Below are positions 1 through 9,943 of a stretch of DNA of 64,000 nt, piece by piece (position 1 is the first letter of the stretch; the number at the start of each line of letters is the position of its first letter). The DNA is from Erigeron canadensis (lineage: Eukaryota > Streptophyta > Magnoliopsida > Asterales > Asteraceae). A program made the translations under genes and the position numbers. The stretch is taken from assembly GCF_010389155.1 (NCBI RefSeq), contig NC_057766.1:37271516-37335515 (forward strand), written 5' to 3'. Below the pieces are notes generated by a model. That model saw only the letters and a program-made list of their open reading frames with translations. It was not told the origin of the DNA and searched no databases.

Positions 1-889
1 GGTACCTAATGTTTAGTTATTAATTTTTTTTCTTTTGAAAGGTGAATTCCGTTTTAAGCCAATGTCTTAAAAATTGGTATTTTAGTCATACTAGTGTAAA
101 ATTTGTTTTGGTATTATCGAAAATACTGGCAAGTACGACTATTTTTAATTTGTATTATTTTTCTTTTATGAAAATTTTTCAAAACTTGTTACAATTTAAC
201 AAAAATAGTCAAAATGCACTTATAATCCAGTCAAAAATAATACCAAATAGATTTTTCATAACAAAATATAAGTTTAAAGTTCACAAATAACCAAAAATAG
301 CAATAAAGTATCATAAAAACAATTTTAAAAAATTTCAAATTTTCTTTTTCGAAAATACTGGAAATACCGCAATGGTAATACCGGAATATTCCAGGAATAC
401 CAGAAATATCGGTCAGTATTTACTGTGACACGAGGCTTAAAGCAATGTTTTAAATACCGGTAAATACCGGCCGATATTTCTGGTAATCCTGGATATTTCT
501 GGTATTACTATTACGGTATTCCCAATATTTTCGAAAAAGAAATTTTGAATTTTTTATAAAATTATTTTTATGATACTTTAATGCTATTTTTGGTTATTTG
601 TGAATTTTAAACTTATATTTTGTTATGAAAAACCTATTTGGTATTATTTTTGACTGAATTTTAAGTGCATTTTGACTATTTTTGTTAAATTGTAACAAGT
701 TTTGAAAAATTTTCATAAAAGAAAAATAAAACAAATTAAAGATAGTCGTACCGGCCAGTATTTTCGGTAATACCAATAGTACCAAAAAAAATTTCAGTAT
801 GACTAAAATATAAGTTTTGAAGACATTGGCTTAAAACGGAATCCACCTTTCAAAAGAAAAAAAAAATTAATAACTAAATATTAGGTATC
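1..889. mobile_element. Foldback (long inverted-repeat) element
   Basis: The first ~430 bases and the bases up to 889 are near-perfect reverse complements around a centre near 445. The left arm opens with ggtacctaatgtttagttat and the right arm closes with its complement ending in ggtatc. Short ORFs in the two arms encode the same peptide on opposite strands, which reflects the arm identity and not a gene. The centre is rich in repeated ataccgg/ccggtat motifs. The left arm starts at the window edge, so the element may extend further. It looks like a non-autonomous foldback or MULE-type element; no transposase is present. Confidence 0.75.
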
Positions 890-1163
890 ATTTAAGTAAT
901 TAAGAAAAACATTAGGTATGAAATCAGCAATATCGTACAAACGTTAGGTACCATTTAAGTAATTAAGAAACGTGAAATTACATCTTTACCCCTCACGTGC
1001 AAGTCACGCGGGGAAGTTTTTAACGGCCACATGACGACGTTAGCCTCCAGTATGGTCCGAGTGGAAATTTGCATACGTTGGGTATGATAAGCGTAATTTC
1101 AAAAGAAAAGGTATGAAACCAGTAATATGACGCAAGCGTTAGGTATCATTTTAGTAATTAACT
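881..1163 (+). repeat. Dispersed short repeat at foldback edge
   Basis: The motif ttaggta(c/t)cattt-aagtaattaa occurs at about 881-904, 943-967 and 1139-1162. The last two copies lie in a longer ~50-bp unit beginning ggtatgaaa (917-967 and 1111-1163). The motif also matches the terminal sequence of the adjacent foldback element, so these are probably subterminal repeats of one transposon or remnants of nested copies. Confidence 0.6.
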
Positions 1164-2716
1164 CTAGTTACATTGGTATTTTTGGAGTTCATCAACTACA
1201 TTGAAACAAAGCTTGAAAGTGCGTCACATTTATTCATCACCTAATTTGGAACAAAATAGAAAATATATAGTCAATCTATAATTTAAAACTTTTTTTTTTT
1301 TTTTGGAGAAACCATACACAGTCACACATTGCATAATTACAATTCTAATACATGTCTATTTATAGGAATGATTCATTGAATAGAATCATAACGATACATG
1401 TGAAAGAACCCGAAGTTCCTAATCTGATGATTCTCAATATAAACCGATGATTCATAACCAAAGCTAATTTTTAACTAACATAGTGTCCATACAATATAAC
1501 TCAGAATATATTTAATATTATTGGCATCCGATGACTTTTTATGATGATTCTTTTGATATATATTTGAGGAGATAACATAATTTGTTATATTATATATTAT
1601 TTTTGAAGAGAACAATAAACACTATTCAATGAAATTTTATTTTATGTATACTTTAAACTTAAGTTCTAAATTATAAAAAGCTTATATGATTTTGAAGACA
1701 TGTTGATGTTGTGATATATTTTCATGATAAAATTTGTCATAATACACTAAGCGCGTTAGTTATATATATAAATAAAAAGCTTTTCATTATTAATTAAGAT
1801 ATAATTAAGTTATAAGGAACATTAGATATTATGCATATCGAAAATTCAAATAATTCAACGATTCTAGTCGATTTTTAAAGAGTATGAGAATGAAATTTAG
1901 ACTTTTTCTGTGATACCATAAGTATATCACAAGTTCACAACAGAACCACAGATTTGACTTGATTTTATGTCATAATTCTACATATATTCTAAGAAGTGAA
2001 AGTATATTCATTTTAAAAGTAAAAGTTTTTGGTTTTTTTGAAAAGCCAGTAAATTTATACATTGGCTAAATAAATGTAGCTTTAATATAAGGAAAAAATT
2101 AATTTATAAACAAACTACAAACAATTTATAATGTTATATATACGAGTAGTAACTACCGATGACTGCATAACTATTACTTTTATATTGAATAATTGTATTT
2201 TAAACATACTTTCCTTTTGTTATTATTACAATTACATACTATTTATTTAAGTCGATCTTTTCGTTTATTATTTTCATCATTAAGACTGTGAGGAGTTAAT
2301 TAGCTAGGAACGGGCGTTGTGAACGCTCTTGGGTGCCGAGGAGGGACATTTTATGGGGCGTTTTTGAGCACTTTTGATAGGGAAATGTCCTTTAATGAGT
2401 TATTCCTCGTAGTCTAACTAATAAGCATGTCGCCGATAAACTAAACTACTTTAATTCACCTTTGTTTCTATATATTATGTGGTTATATACAAAAAACTTG
2501 TAAAAAGTTTCCGATACTCGTAACAAAACTTAAATACAGTATACTTTCTAAATTCTTAAGACAAACCAATACAACAATTAGGTAAAACAAACTAAACAGA
2601 AACTTTTAATACTTTCACCAACTAAAAGAATATTCATTATTCATATATAGTAATCCTCTTGCAAATTTAAACAAGATCTTTAGTTCTTAATACAATTCAT
2701 CATTTCCCAATGTTTT
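1164..2716. other. AT-rich spacer upstream of PAL copy
   Basis: No ORF of note and no recognisable domain in either strand. The stretch is AT-rich with short homopolymers. A small GC-richer island at about 2300-2400 has no coding character. It probably includes distal upstream sequence of the PAL copy. Confidence 0.5.
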
Positions 2717-2976
2717 ACCAACCGAACCAATAATTAAATATATATACACCAAAATATAGTTTGCAAAAATATGAATATTGACATTTCTAAATATATAAAC
2801 ATTTCATTTCGGCATTATATATATAAAAACCTCTACCAACCACCAAAATATAGTTAATTTGCAAATATATATAAACATTTCATTTCGGTAAATATATATG
2901 AATATATAAAAACTTCCAAAATAATATAGTTTGCAAAAATATGAATATTGACTTTCCTAAAGTTCTTGTATATAAA
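2717..2976 (+). promoter_or_regulatory. PAL promoter: AC elements and TATA box
   Basis: Two ACCAACC motifs (2717-2723 and 2835-2841) match the AC-element class that R2R3-MYB factors bind in phenylpropanoid gene promoters. A TATATAAA box at 2969-2976 is correctly placed for a start site near 3000 and a ~150-nt leader before the ATG at 3154. Segments around the boxes are duplicated: aatatagtttgcaaaaatat occurs near 2755 and 2925, and ataaacatttcatttcgg near 2797 and 2870. The promoter thus looks better preserved than the coding region. Binding is inferred from motif identity only. Confidence 0.6.
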
Positions 2977-3549
2977 CCACGTACGTACCTCCAACTTTCT
3001 CAACCATCCCATCGATCTCTTACTTAGTCTTTTACATCTTTTAGAAGAACACTAAGACAGAGCTAGCTAGCTATATAGAGTTGGGTGTTTTCTTTTTGTG
3101 TTTGTGTGTCTCAATTTACTCGTTGTTTTTCGTGTTTGTTAAAAATCTTGGAAATGGCCACTTGGACAGTTGAAAATGTGCAACAAAATGGTGTGGGTGA
3201 GGGGCTATGTGTAAAGGGTGATCCGTTGAACTGGGGTGTGGCTGCCGAGGCGATGAGGGGGAGTCATCTCGATGAGGTCAAGAGAATGGTTGCGGACTTT
3301 AGGAAGCCGGTTGTGAAGTTGGGTGGGGAGACACTGACTATGTCTCAAGTGGCTGGGATTGCGGCTAGTGATCAAGTGAAGGTGGAGCTCTCTGAGTCGG
3401 CTAGGGCGGGTGTGGAAGCGAGCAGTGATTGGGTTATGGAGGGTGTGAACAAAGGGACTGATAGTTATGGTGTTACCACTGGCTTTGGTGCCACCTCTCA
3501 TCGCAGGACCAACCAAGGTGGTGCTCTTCAAAATTAAGGAACTCATTAG

Positions 3550-3985
3550 GTAACTATTACAGTACGTAATATTTACATTTTATTTTATTGTTCTTGTTTC
3601 AAATATATGTTTTTTTTTATATTTATTTTGAATATCAAATACAATCCTCAACCTTTTGAGGAGAACACCATTATATATACTACTACAAGAAAAGTGGGAT
3701 ATGGGAACGAAATTTTTGGCCATTTTTTTTCCCGTGGCCAAGGCTCACTAAACTAAAAAAAAATCATGACTTTGACTAAAAAAGTCAAATTTTGATTGAC
3801 CACAACATGAGACTTGAATACATAACCTCTAGGAGGTTGGCCTACACCTTTGCCACTAGTCTAAGCTATAGTTGTAAAAAATCACATTACTATAGCATGT
3901 CTCAAGCAAATATATAGCCTAAATCTTTTATTAAAAAACTAAAATCACATGACTCGGATCCAAGCTTAATCAAAGGGCTAATCTA
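3550..3985 (+). other. PAL intron with transposon-derived inserts
   Basis: This is the single intron position typical of PAL genes; the donor gtaact follows an AG of the conserved Arg codon. Around 3681-3695 it contains tactacaagaaaagt, which resembles a CACTA-type transposon terminus. A SINE-like unit follows (separate entry). No clear acceptor can be placed before the surviving exon 2 sequence, consistent with an insertion or deletion having removed the exon 2 start. Confidence 0.5.
3805..3868 (-). mobile_element. tRNA-derived SINE-like fragment
   Basis: On the minus strand there is an A-box-like sequence (gcttagactagtgg, 3853-3866) followed about 30 bases later by a B-box-like gtattcaagtctc (3809-3821). 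This is the spacing and order of an RNA polymerase III internal promoter in plant SINEs. No intact tRNA fold is visible. It lies inside the PAL intron. Confidence 0.4.
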
Positions 3986-5668
3986 CCTGCTGCTATGCTT
4001 GTAAGAATCAATATCCTGCTCCAGGGTTACTCTGGCATCCGTTTCGAGATCTTAGAAGCCATCAGCAAGCTCCTCAACACCAATGTCACCCCTTGTTTGC
4101 CCCTTCGTGGCACTATCACTGCTTCTGGAGATCTTGTCCCTTTGTCCTACCTTGCTGGACTTCTCACTGGCCGTCCTAACTCCAAAGCTGCAGGCCCCAA
4201 TGGACAAATCCTCAATGCTGAAAAGGCTTTTAACGAAGCCGGTATCGATGGTGGTTTCTTTGAGCTGCAACCTAAAGAAGGTCTAGCACTTGTTAATGGT
4301 ACTGCTGTGGGATCTGGAATGGCCTCCACTGTCCTTTTTGAAGCCAATGTTCTTTCATTATTGTCTGAAGTTTTGGCTGCTATTTTTGCTGAGGTCATGC
4401 AGGGGAAGCCCGAGTTTACTGACCACTTGACCCACAAACTGAAGCACCACCCAGGCCAGATTGAGGCTGCAGCTATCATGGAGTACATTTTAGATGGAAG
4501 CGATTATGTTAAGGCTGCAAAAGAAGTTCATAAAATGGACCCTTTGCAGAAGCCGAAACAGGACCCTTAGGCTTTAAGGACATCACCCCAATGGCTGGGC
4601 CCACAAGTTGAGGTCATCCGTTCTTCAACTAAAATGATTGAGAGAGAGATCAACTCTGTCAATGATAACCCTTTGATCGAAGTTTCAAGGAACAAGGCCT
4701 TACATGGTGGCAACTTCCAAGGAACTCCAATCGGTGTCTCCATGGATAACACGCGTTTGGCTATTGCTGCAATTGGCAAACTCATGTTTGCCCAATTCTC
4801 TGAGCTGATGAATGACTTCTACAACAATGGGTTACCTTCAAATCTTTCAGGTGGCCGGAATCCAAGCTTGGATTATGGTTTTAAGGGAGGTGAAATTGCT
4901 ATGGCTGCATACTGTTCTGAACTTCAATTTCTTGCTAACCCAGTGACTAACCATGTCCAAAGTGCTGAACAACACAATCAAGACGTGAACTCTCTAGGAT
5001 TGATTTCTGCAAGGAAAACTGCTGAAGCTGTTGACATCTTGAAGCTTATGTCGTCTACATACTTGGTGGGTCTATGCCAAGCCATCGATCTCCGACACTT
5101 AGAGGAGAATTTGAAAGCCGTTGTGAAGAACACTGTTAGCCGTGCAGCCTAAAAGGTCCTACCCACAGGTGTCAATGGAGAGCTTCACCCTTCAAGATTC
5201 TGCGAAAAAGACTTGCTTCGAGTAGTTGACAGAGAGTACGTCTTTGCATACATTGACAACCCTTGCCTAGCCACATATCCATTAATGCAGAAGCTCAGAC
5301 AAGTCCTTGTCGACCATGCATTAAACAATGCAGAGAATGAGAAAGATGCAGGCTCTTCAATCTTCCAAAAGATTGGAGCTTTTGAAGATGAACTAAAAGC
5401 CATGTTGCCAAAGGAGGTGGAGAGCGTAAGAAGCGCCTTTGAGAATGGCAGTCTGACTATACGAAACAGGATTAAGGCTTGCAGGTCCTACCCACTGTAT
5501 AGGTTTGTGAGGGAAGGGCTGGGAGCAGAGTATTTGACAGGGGAGAAGGTTACTTCACCGGGAGAGGAATTTGATAAGGTTTTTACTGCGATATGCAAAG
5601 GGCAAGTAATCGATCCATTGTTGGAGTGTCTTGAAGGCTGGAATGGTGTGCCTCTTCCAATATCTTAG

Positions 5669-6401
5669 CTTCTTTGAAGTTGTTTGAGTCTGTCGTTTAT
5701 TCAGGTTCCTTTGTTAAGTTCCTTCTTAATCGTGTGCCCTTGTTTCTCAATAATTTGAAAGATACTTCTTTCAAACGTTTAGTACTTATAAATGTTAAGA
5801 GGGAAGACAAATTTGACATTTGAAAGTTGAAGTCAATGTTTCATTTTTCATTATTAATATAAGAATACTATATTTATTAAATCATCATATTTCTTATGAG
5901 TTATCTTGAATGTTGTTACTGCCCAGTGTGATTCTACCTTTGGTGATAATTTATGCTCAAACTTTTTATGCTATTTTGGCTCATTTTCTAGATATATACT
6001 TTGTTATTCAGAACGGAGTTGCCTAAATCATACACTAAAACCTAGTAACACTCTTTCCTTTTACGGATTTACTTCAAATACAATATAGATTACTTCATGT
6101 ATAACAGGCACCACCTACGGTAGCCTATCAGTAGGCATTCTGTATTTCTAAAATATGTTTCAGGCTCGAAATCTCTCTATAGGTAAAAATTTTGGGATAG
6201 CTCGAAATCTCTCTAATGGTCAGAAACGGTAGGAATTAGCTACCACAGGAACTGGAGGTGTACAAGGTACAACAACATTAGAGCTAACTCCGTCCGACAT
6301 GACTAGTCTGAAAAGACTAGTCAAAGCATCCATATAAGTCTAATGGGTAAGATAGTTCGAGTCAATCGAATGAGATAGTACGCAACACATTAGGTTTTAA
6401 A
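5669..6401. other. PAL 3' flank and spacer
   Basis: The first ~200 bases have the T-rich character of a plant 3'UTR. The rest holds no domain I can recognise. The direct repeat ctcgaaatctctct appears twice near 6164-6220. It may be decayed transposon sequence. Confidence 0.4.
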
Positions 6402-6706
6402 GAGATCTTTGTTTAGTGTAAACACATACGATTTGAGTTTCTATTTTTGATATACCTTCAATGTTTATGTATAGGGTGTACCAACGGCGTACCCACCACA
6501 AATACAGTATGTCGTCCATATAACACAAACCATTCACGTATCTACACAATTTAGGAGATCTTTGTCTAGTGCACACACAGACAATTTGGGTTTCTATTTC
6601 TAACATACCTTCAATGTTTATGTATAGGGTGTACCATCGGCGTACCCACCACATCTACACTATGTTGTAAATATAATCCAAACTATCACGTATATACACA
6701 ATTTAG
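6402..6706. repeat. 153-bp tandem duplication (two copies)
   Basis: Two adjacent copies (6402-6554 and 6555-6706) both begin gagatctttg and both contain ttcaatgtttatgtataggg followed by gtacc-tcggcgtacccaccac. They differ at scattered positions, so the duplication is not very recent. The repeated peptide on the minus strand is a by-product. Confidence 0.75.
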
Positions 6707-6956
6707 GATATTTATTTCGAGCCTTATATTATTTACATAATCGGGACGTAGTTGATCAGGTTAGGTCTAATTATAGAAAAATAATATAACTCTCGAGATA
6801 AGTACCCTAAACCTTAATTGACTTAAATTTCCTTTTGAAACGACAATGGCTATAAATTCCCACGTCTAATGACCGTCTAATTTAGACGAGATTATGATAA
6901 TGACTGAGCTTAAACGAGATTAAGACTAACCCGATGTTAATTAATTACGAGTTGTC

Positions 6957-7019
6957 ACACCTAACTTGGATTATGGGTTAAAAGCCAGAGAAATGGCAAT
7001 GGCTTCATATTCAGACCAA
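6957..7019 (+). pseudogene. Relic of a second PAL copy
   Basis: The reading TPNLDYGLKAREMAMASYS matches the PAL segment found intact at about 4861-4910 in the neighbouring copy ([19 protein letters not shown]). Only about 20 codons are recognisable; sequence on both sides is unrelated. It differs from the neighbouring PAL at several positions, so it is an older or separate copy and not a recent internal duplication. PAL genes often occur in tandem, and this would fit a decayed tandem neighbour. Confidence 0.6.
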
Positions 7020-7255
7020 AGTAATGAACTTTTTTTGGTTATAATAACTATCCTAAAAAATCATTTTTCTATGATAAAATCTAATAATGAAGACACAAAA
7101 TTAAAGACTGCTATAACATACTGTATACAAACAGGTCTACTTAGTAGCAGGGGAATTCAAAATAAGGTTCCATTTTTCTTGCATCAAAGTTAATAGTCTC
7201 ATCTCTTTACACCAAGTTACATAATCTTCAATAACTAACAAAACAAATATGAGTA

Positions 7256-7651
7256 TCAAAAACACAACATGAGTCTTCGATTGCGTGGTGTCATGGCACA
7301 TCGAACTACAGCAAGAAATGTGTCTTCATTGCAGGGTATATAGAATCTAGAATCATCAGTAAACTCATACTCTTCTCGAGCTTCATCCAGCAATGCACCG
7401 AATAAAGGGTGTTTTAGCAACTCCACTTTGATCACAAACCTCCTTTGGTTCTCACCTACATACACCACCAAATGACCCTTTGGGACATCCCTTGGAATAC
7501 AAGATTCCTTCTTTTCGTTATGCATGAACGACAAGGCCCATCTGAATGCCCATTGACAGCAATTATCACACTCTACAGATGATGGTAACATTCCTTTATT
7601 CACCTTCCTACACCTCTTCACCAAAGCTTTCAAAATCTTTCCTCTCAACAT
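7256..7651 (-). CDS. SAUR: SAUR-like auxin-responsive protein
   Basis: A single-exon 131-residue protein, of typical SAUR length and without introns as is usual for the family. A variable N-terminus (residues 1-50, rich in Lys/Arg and Cys) is followed by the SAUR core: PRDVPKGHLVVYVGENQRRF, then LKHPLFGALLDEAREEY-F and FYIPCNEDTFLAVV. Known SAURs restrain PP2C.D phosphatases and so keep the plasma-membrane H+-ATPase active, promoting cell expansion; others act differently, and this role is inferred from family only. The ATG at 7651 is the first in frame and preserves the MLRGKILKALVKR start common in this group. A TATA-like tttataaatg (complement, near 7739) lies ~90 bases upstream. No lesion is visible. 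Confidence 0.85.
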   Translation of the reverse strand: MLRGKILKALVKRCRKVNKGMLPSSVECDNCCQWAFRWALSFMHNEKKESCIPRDVPKGHLVVYVGENQRRFVIKVELLKHPLFGALLDEAREEYEFTDDSRFYIPCNEDTFLAVVRCAMTPRNRRLMLCF

Positions 7652-8545
7652 CTTTACCTACAATTATGAAATACTATCTATATATCGATATTTATCGATG
7701 CGTTTAAAGAGATTGTGTTGATGGTAGGATCCTAAAGATTTATAAATGTAGAGAGAAATAGGTATGAAGTTAGTGTACTACTAGTACACTGCTGATTTTT
7801 TTAGAATTATGTAGTTAGATTTTGGTATGATGGGGTTGTATCATATATATTTATATATACATACAACATATTGATACAAAACCGTACGAACAAGTATATG
7901 TCAATTGATTTAAAGGGTCTTTATCTTAGATGTATATTTTACAATATCTTTGCGCCAGTTAAAAGTCCCAATCCCACTATGTCCAAGAACTTTTAGCCCA
8001 TGCCCCCTTCCAACTTGTGGGTCTAGGTAGTATTTTGACCCGTAATAACCGAAATCTTTGTTAATACTAGCAGTCTTTTTTGATTTAATCTTAGGATACT
8101 GACTAATATCATAGATAATTTTGTTCAAAACATAACCGTAGATGGAAATAATATGTGGTTTGATGATATTTGGACTAGTTACATATGATTAAGCAGGTGA
8201 AAGATGGTATGGTTGGGCCAATTTTGAGGCTGTAAAGTGAATTAGCCAGGGGTATGGAGAGATTTAAATGATGTGAGCCCAAGGAAATATGGGTTACAGA
8301 AGTTTGATATTGATTGAGCATATTAATATATTATTGAGTATTGACTGGGACTTTTTATTTTATACTATCTTTTTTGTGCAAAGATCATATTATATGATGT
8401 AAATGAATTTGTTTTGACAAATGACATATGGTTTTAGTGGGAAGTGGGTATTTACCACAATCAATCACATTCCACTTCAGATTTTTTTTTGTAATCTCCA
8501 TTTCAAAAAGTTAAATTAATTTGTAACTGTAGACTTTTTCACTTT
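7652..8545. other. Spacer between SAUR and Gypsy LTR
   Basis: It contains the probable SAUR promoter (about 7660-7860). A 72-codon minus-strand ORF (7910-8128) resembles nothing I know and has no support as a gene. The remainder is AT-rich with no clear feature. Confidence 0.4.
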
Positions 8546-8659
8546 ACCTAGATATATTACTAACGATACATTTTAAGTTTCATTATCTTGGAATCTTAAG
8601 ATCATGGACCTTTAGGATCCTGACATACCTAGATATATTACTAACGATACATTTTAAGT
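8546..8659 (+). repeat. 33-bp direct repeat, 81-bp period
   Basis: The same 33 bases, beginning acctagatatattactaacg, occur at 8546-8578 and 8627-8659. The second copy runs directly into the putative LTR start, suggesting a local duplication at the insertion site. Confidence 0.7.
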
Positions 8660-9536
8660 GTTGTATCTATGAGAATATTATGCAGGTCACTTGATATTTT
8701 TCACAAGGAAAATATCTCTAACGGTACAAAAGAGATTCAACACATGTCTTATTTGATCAACACGCAAAGAAGACTTAGTCAAGCCTTATAATCGGATTTC
8801 AAGCGGAATTCAGCATGAGGAGAATATCTTCAAACGACTACAATATCAGTCAAGATATGCTCCAACGTTCACCTAATGAAGACCAGAAAGATCCCTGTAA
8901 TTTCGGATAGTTAGTTATCTAGCAGCTCTATATAAACGAGGACCTGATCGATCATAGGATATACAATTTCACACACATACAACACACTTTTCTTTACTTT
9001 TTGGATACTTTTCGGATACTTACTCACTTATTTTCGGATACTTTTCGGATACTTACTCACTTATTTTCTTTGCTCATATTCGTAAACATACAACACACTT
9101 TTCTTTACTTAGAAAGATCGATCGAGTCGCTCTATCATTGTAATCAATTTACATCATTAATAAAAGAACAAGGCAGGGACGATTGCTTCCTCCCGGGGTT
9201 TTTATGTCGGCGATCCATAAAGGATTAAGGGCTTTTCCTCGATAACAAATCTCGGTGTTCTTTGTTCCTTTCTCTTTATTTATTGCATTTATTTACGTTT
9301 ATCTTTCTTTATCTTGCTTGATTTATCTTATATTTCATCATATTATTATATGCGAAATCATTTGACTACCTTCTTTTGTTTAAGTCGACATAATCTTGAT
9401 TTATCATGCTTATTTTAAACGCATCTTTGAATCTAAACCTATTTTATAAGCCCTTAACCTCACGAACGAAAGTTTGGTTACATAATTGATCTAAGTCTTC
9501 AAGGTTGATTATCTTGGATAATTTTTGACCAAAACA
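8659..9536 (+). mobile_element. Gypsy-type 5' LTR
   Basis: The LTR runs from tgttgtatc (8659) to accaaaaca (9536), with TG...CA ends, and is followed by a primer-binding site. It contains a TATATAAA box at 8929-8936, the likely LTR promoter. A 33-bp tandem repeat of ggatacttttcggatact units lies at 9003-9068. The matching 3' LTR was not found in the window, so the element is truncated. The left boundary is inferred from the TG and local repeat structure and is less certain than the right. Confidence 0.65.
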
Positions 9537-9539
9537 ATT

Positions 9540-9557
9540 TGGCGCCCACCGTGGGGC
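9540..9557 (+). promoter_or_regulatory. Retrotransposon primer-binding site
   Basis: tggcgcccaccgtggggc follows the LTR end by three bases. This TGGCGCC-type sequence is the usual tRNA-primed start site for minus-strand synthesis in plant Ty3/Gypsy elements and fixes the element's orientation as plus. Confidence 0.75.
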
Positions 9558-9633
9558 AAAAGGGGCTTTCGATCCGATAAAAAATCTTTTTGATTCTCAT
9601 AAATCTTGATTTTTTCAAAACTAAATACCGAAG

Positions 9634-9747
9634 ATGTCGACTCAACCAACTAATTCTTCGCAAATTACTCCTGTTATCTCTTCTCCTATGCCTCCTCCAC
9701 CTCCAGGACGTGCTTCGTATCGAATAAATAGGAACAATGCAACTTGA
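9634..9747 (+). pseudogene. Gypsy gag N-terminal fragment
   Basis: A 37-codon reading starts at ATG 9634, about 75 bases past the primer-binding site. It begins MSTQPTNSSQITPVISS and contains a proline run before TGA at 9745-9747. Position and low-complexity composition fit the start of a Gypsy gag. Related-looking plus-strand sequence continues to about 9880, where it is replaced by unrelated minus-strand coding sequence. Confidence 0.5.
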
Positions 9748-9943
9748 ACTTCTGCTCAAGATAAAGGAAAGGAACCAATGGACTCGTTCCAGATCCCAGA
9801 CATAACTGAAGAAATTTCGGCAGGGAACAGTTTGATGTGGAACCTGGAGTAGTTCTCATGATTTTCTGCCAGACGGATCTCAGCACTTAAAATAGGTCTG
9901 GCATCAACTCTGAAGTTCGCATGTATTCATATCTTTCCCTTGT

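Larger units (their letters stand above)
3154..5668 (+). pseudogene. PAL: Phenylalanine ammonia-lyase (PAL), disrupted copy
   Basis: PAL deaminates L-phenylalanine to trans-cinnamate, the entry step of phenylpropanoid metabolism, as a cytosolic homotetramer. Exon 1 starts at the ATG at 3154 (MATWTVENV) and carries the N-terminal Tyr-loop motif [18 protein letters not shown]; it ends at about 3549, before gtaact. Exon 2 is readable in one frame from 3995 to 5668 and keeps the MIO-forming Ala-Ser-Gly (4121-4129) and the C-terminal shielding domain. Lesions: four extra bases (ttaa) at 3534-3537 shift the frame and give a TAA; the segment normally starting exon 2, which includes the substrate-selectivity loop, is missing or unreadable before 3989; TAG at 4568-4570 replaces a conserved Tyr codon; TAA at 5150-5152 replaces a Lys codon. 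The rest is highly PAL-like, so decay looks recent. A full-length enzyme cannot be made from this reading. Assembly error for some lesions is possible. Confidence 0.93.

Noticed and set aside
42..785. Two small ORFs encoding almost the same peptide on opposite strands
   Set aside because: They are the two arms of a foldback element, not paired genes.
2297..2400. GC-richer patch upstream of PAL considered as an RNA gene
   Set aside because: No tRNA or snRNA fold, and no A/B boxes or upstream element recognisable.
6397..6654. Minus-strand ORF with an internal repeated peptide (WWVRRWYTLYINIEG)
   Set aside because: The peptide repeat only mirrors the 153-bp DNA tandem duplication; there is no start context, splice support or known family.
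7910..8128. 72-codon minus-strand ORF next to the SAUR gene
   Set aside because: No recognisable domain, and its length is within chance expectation for this stretch.
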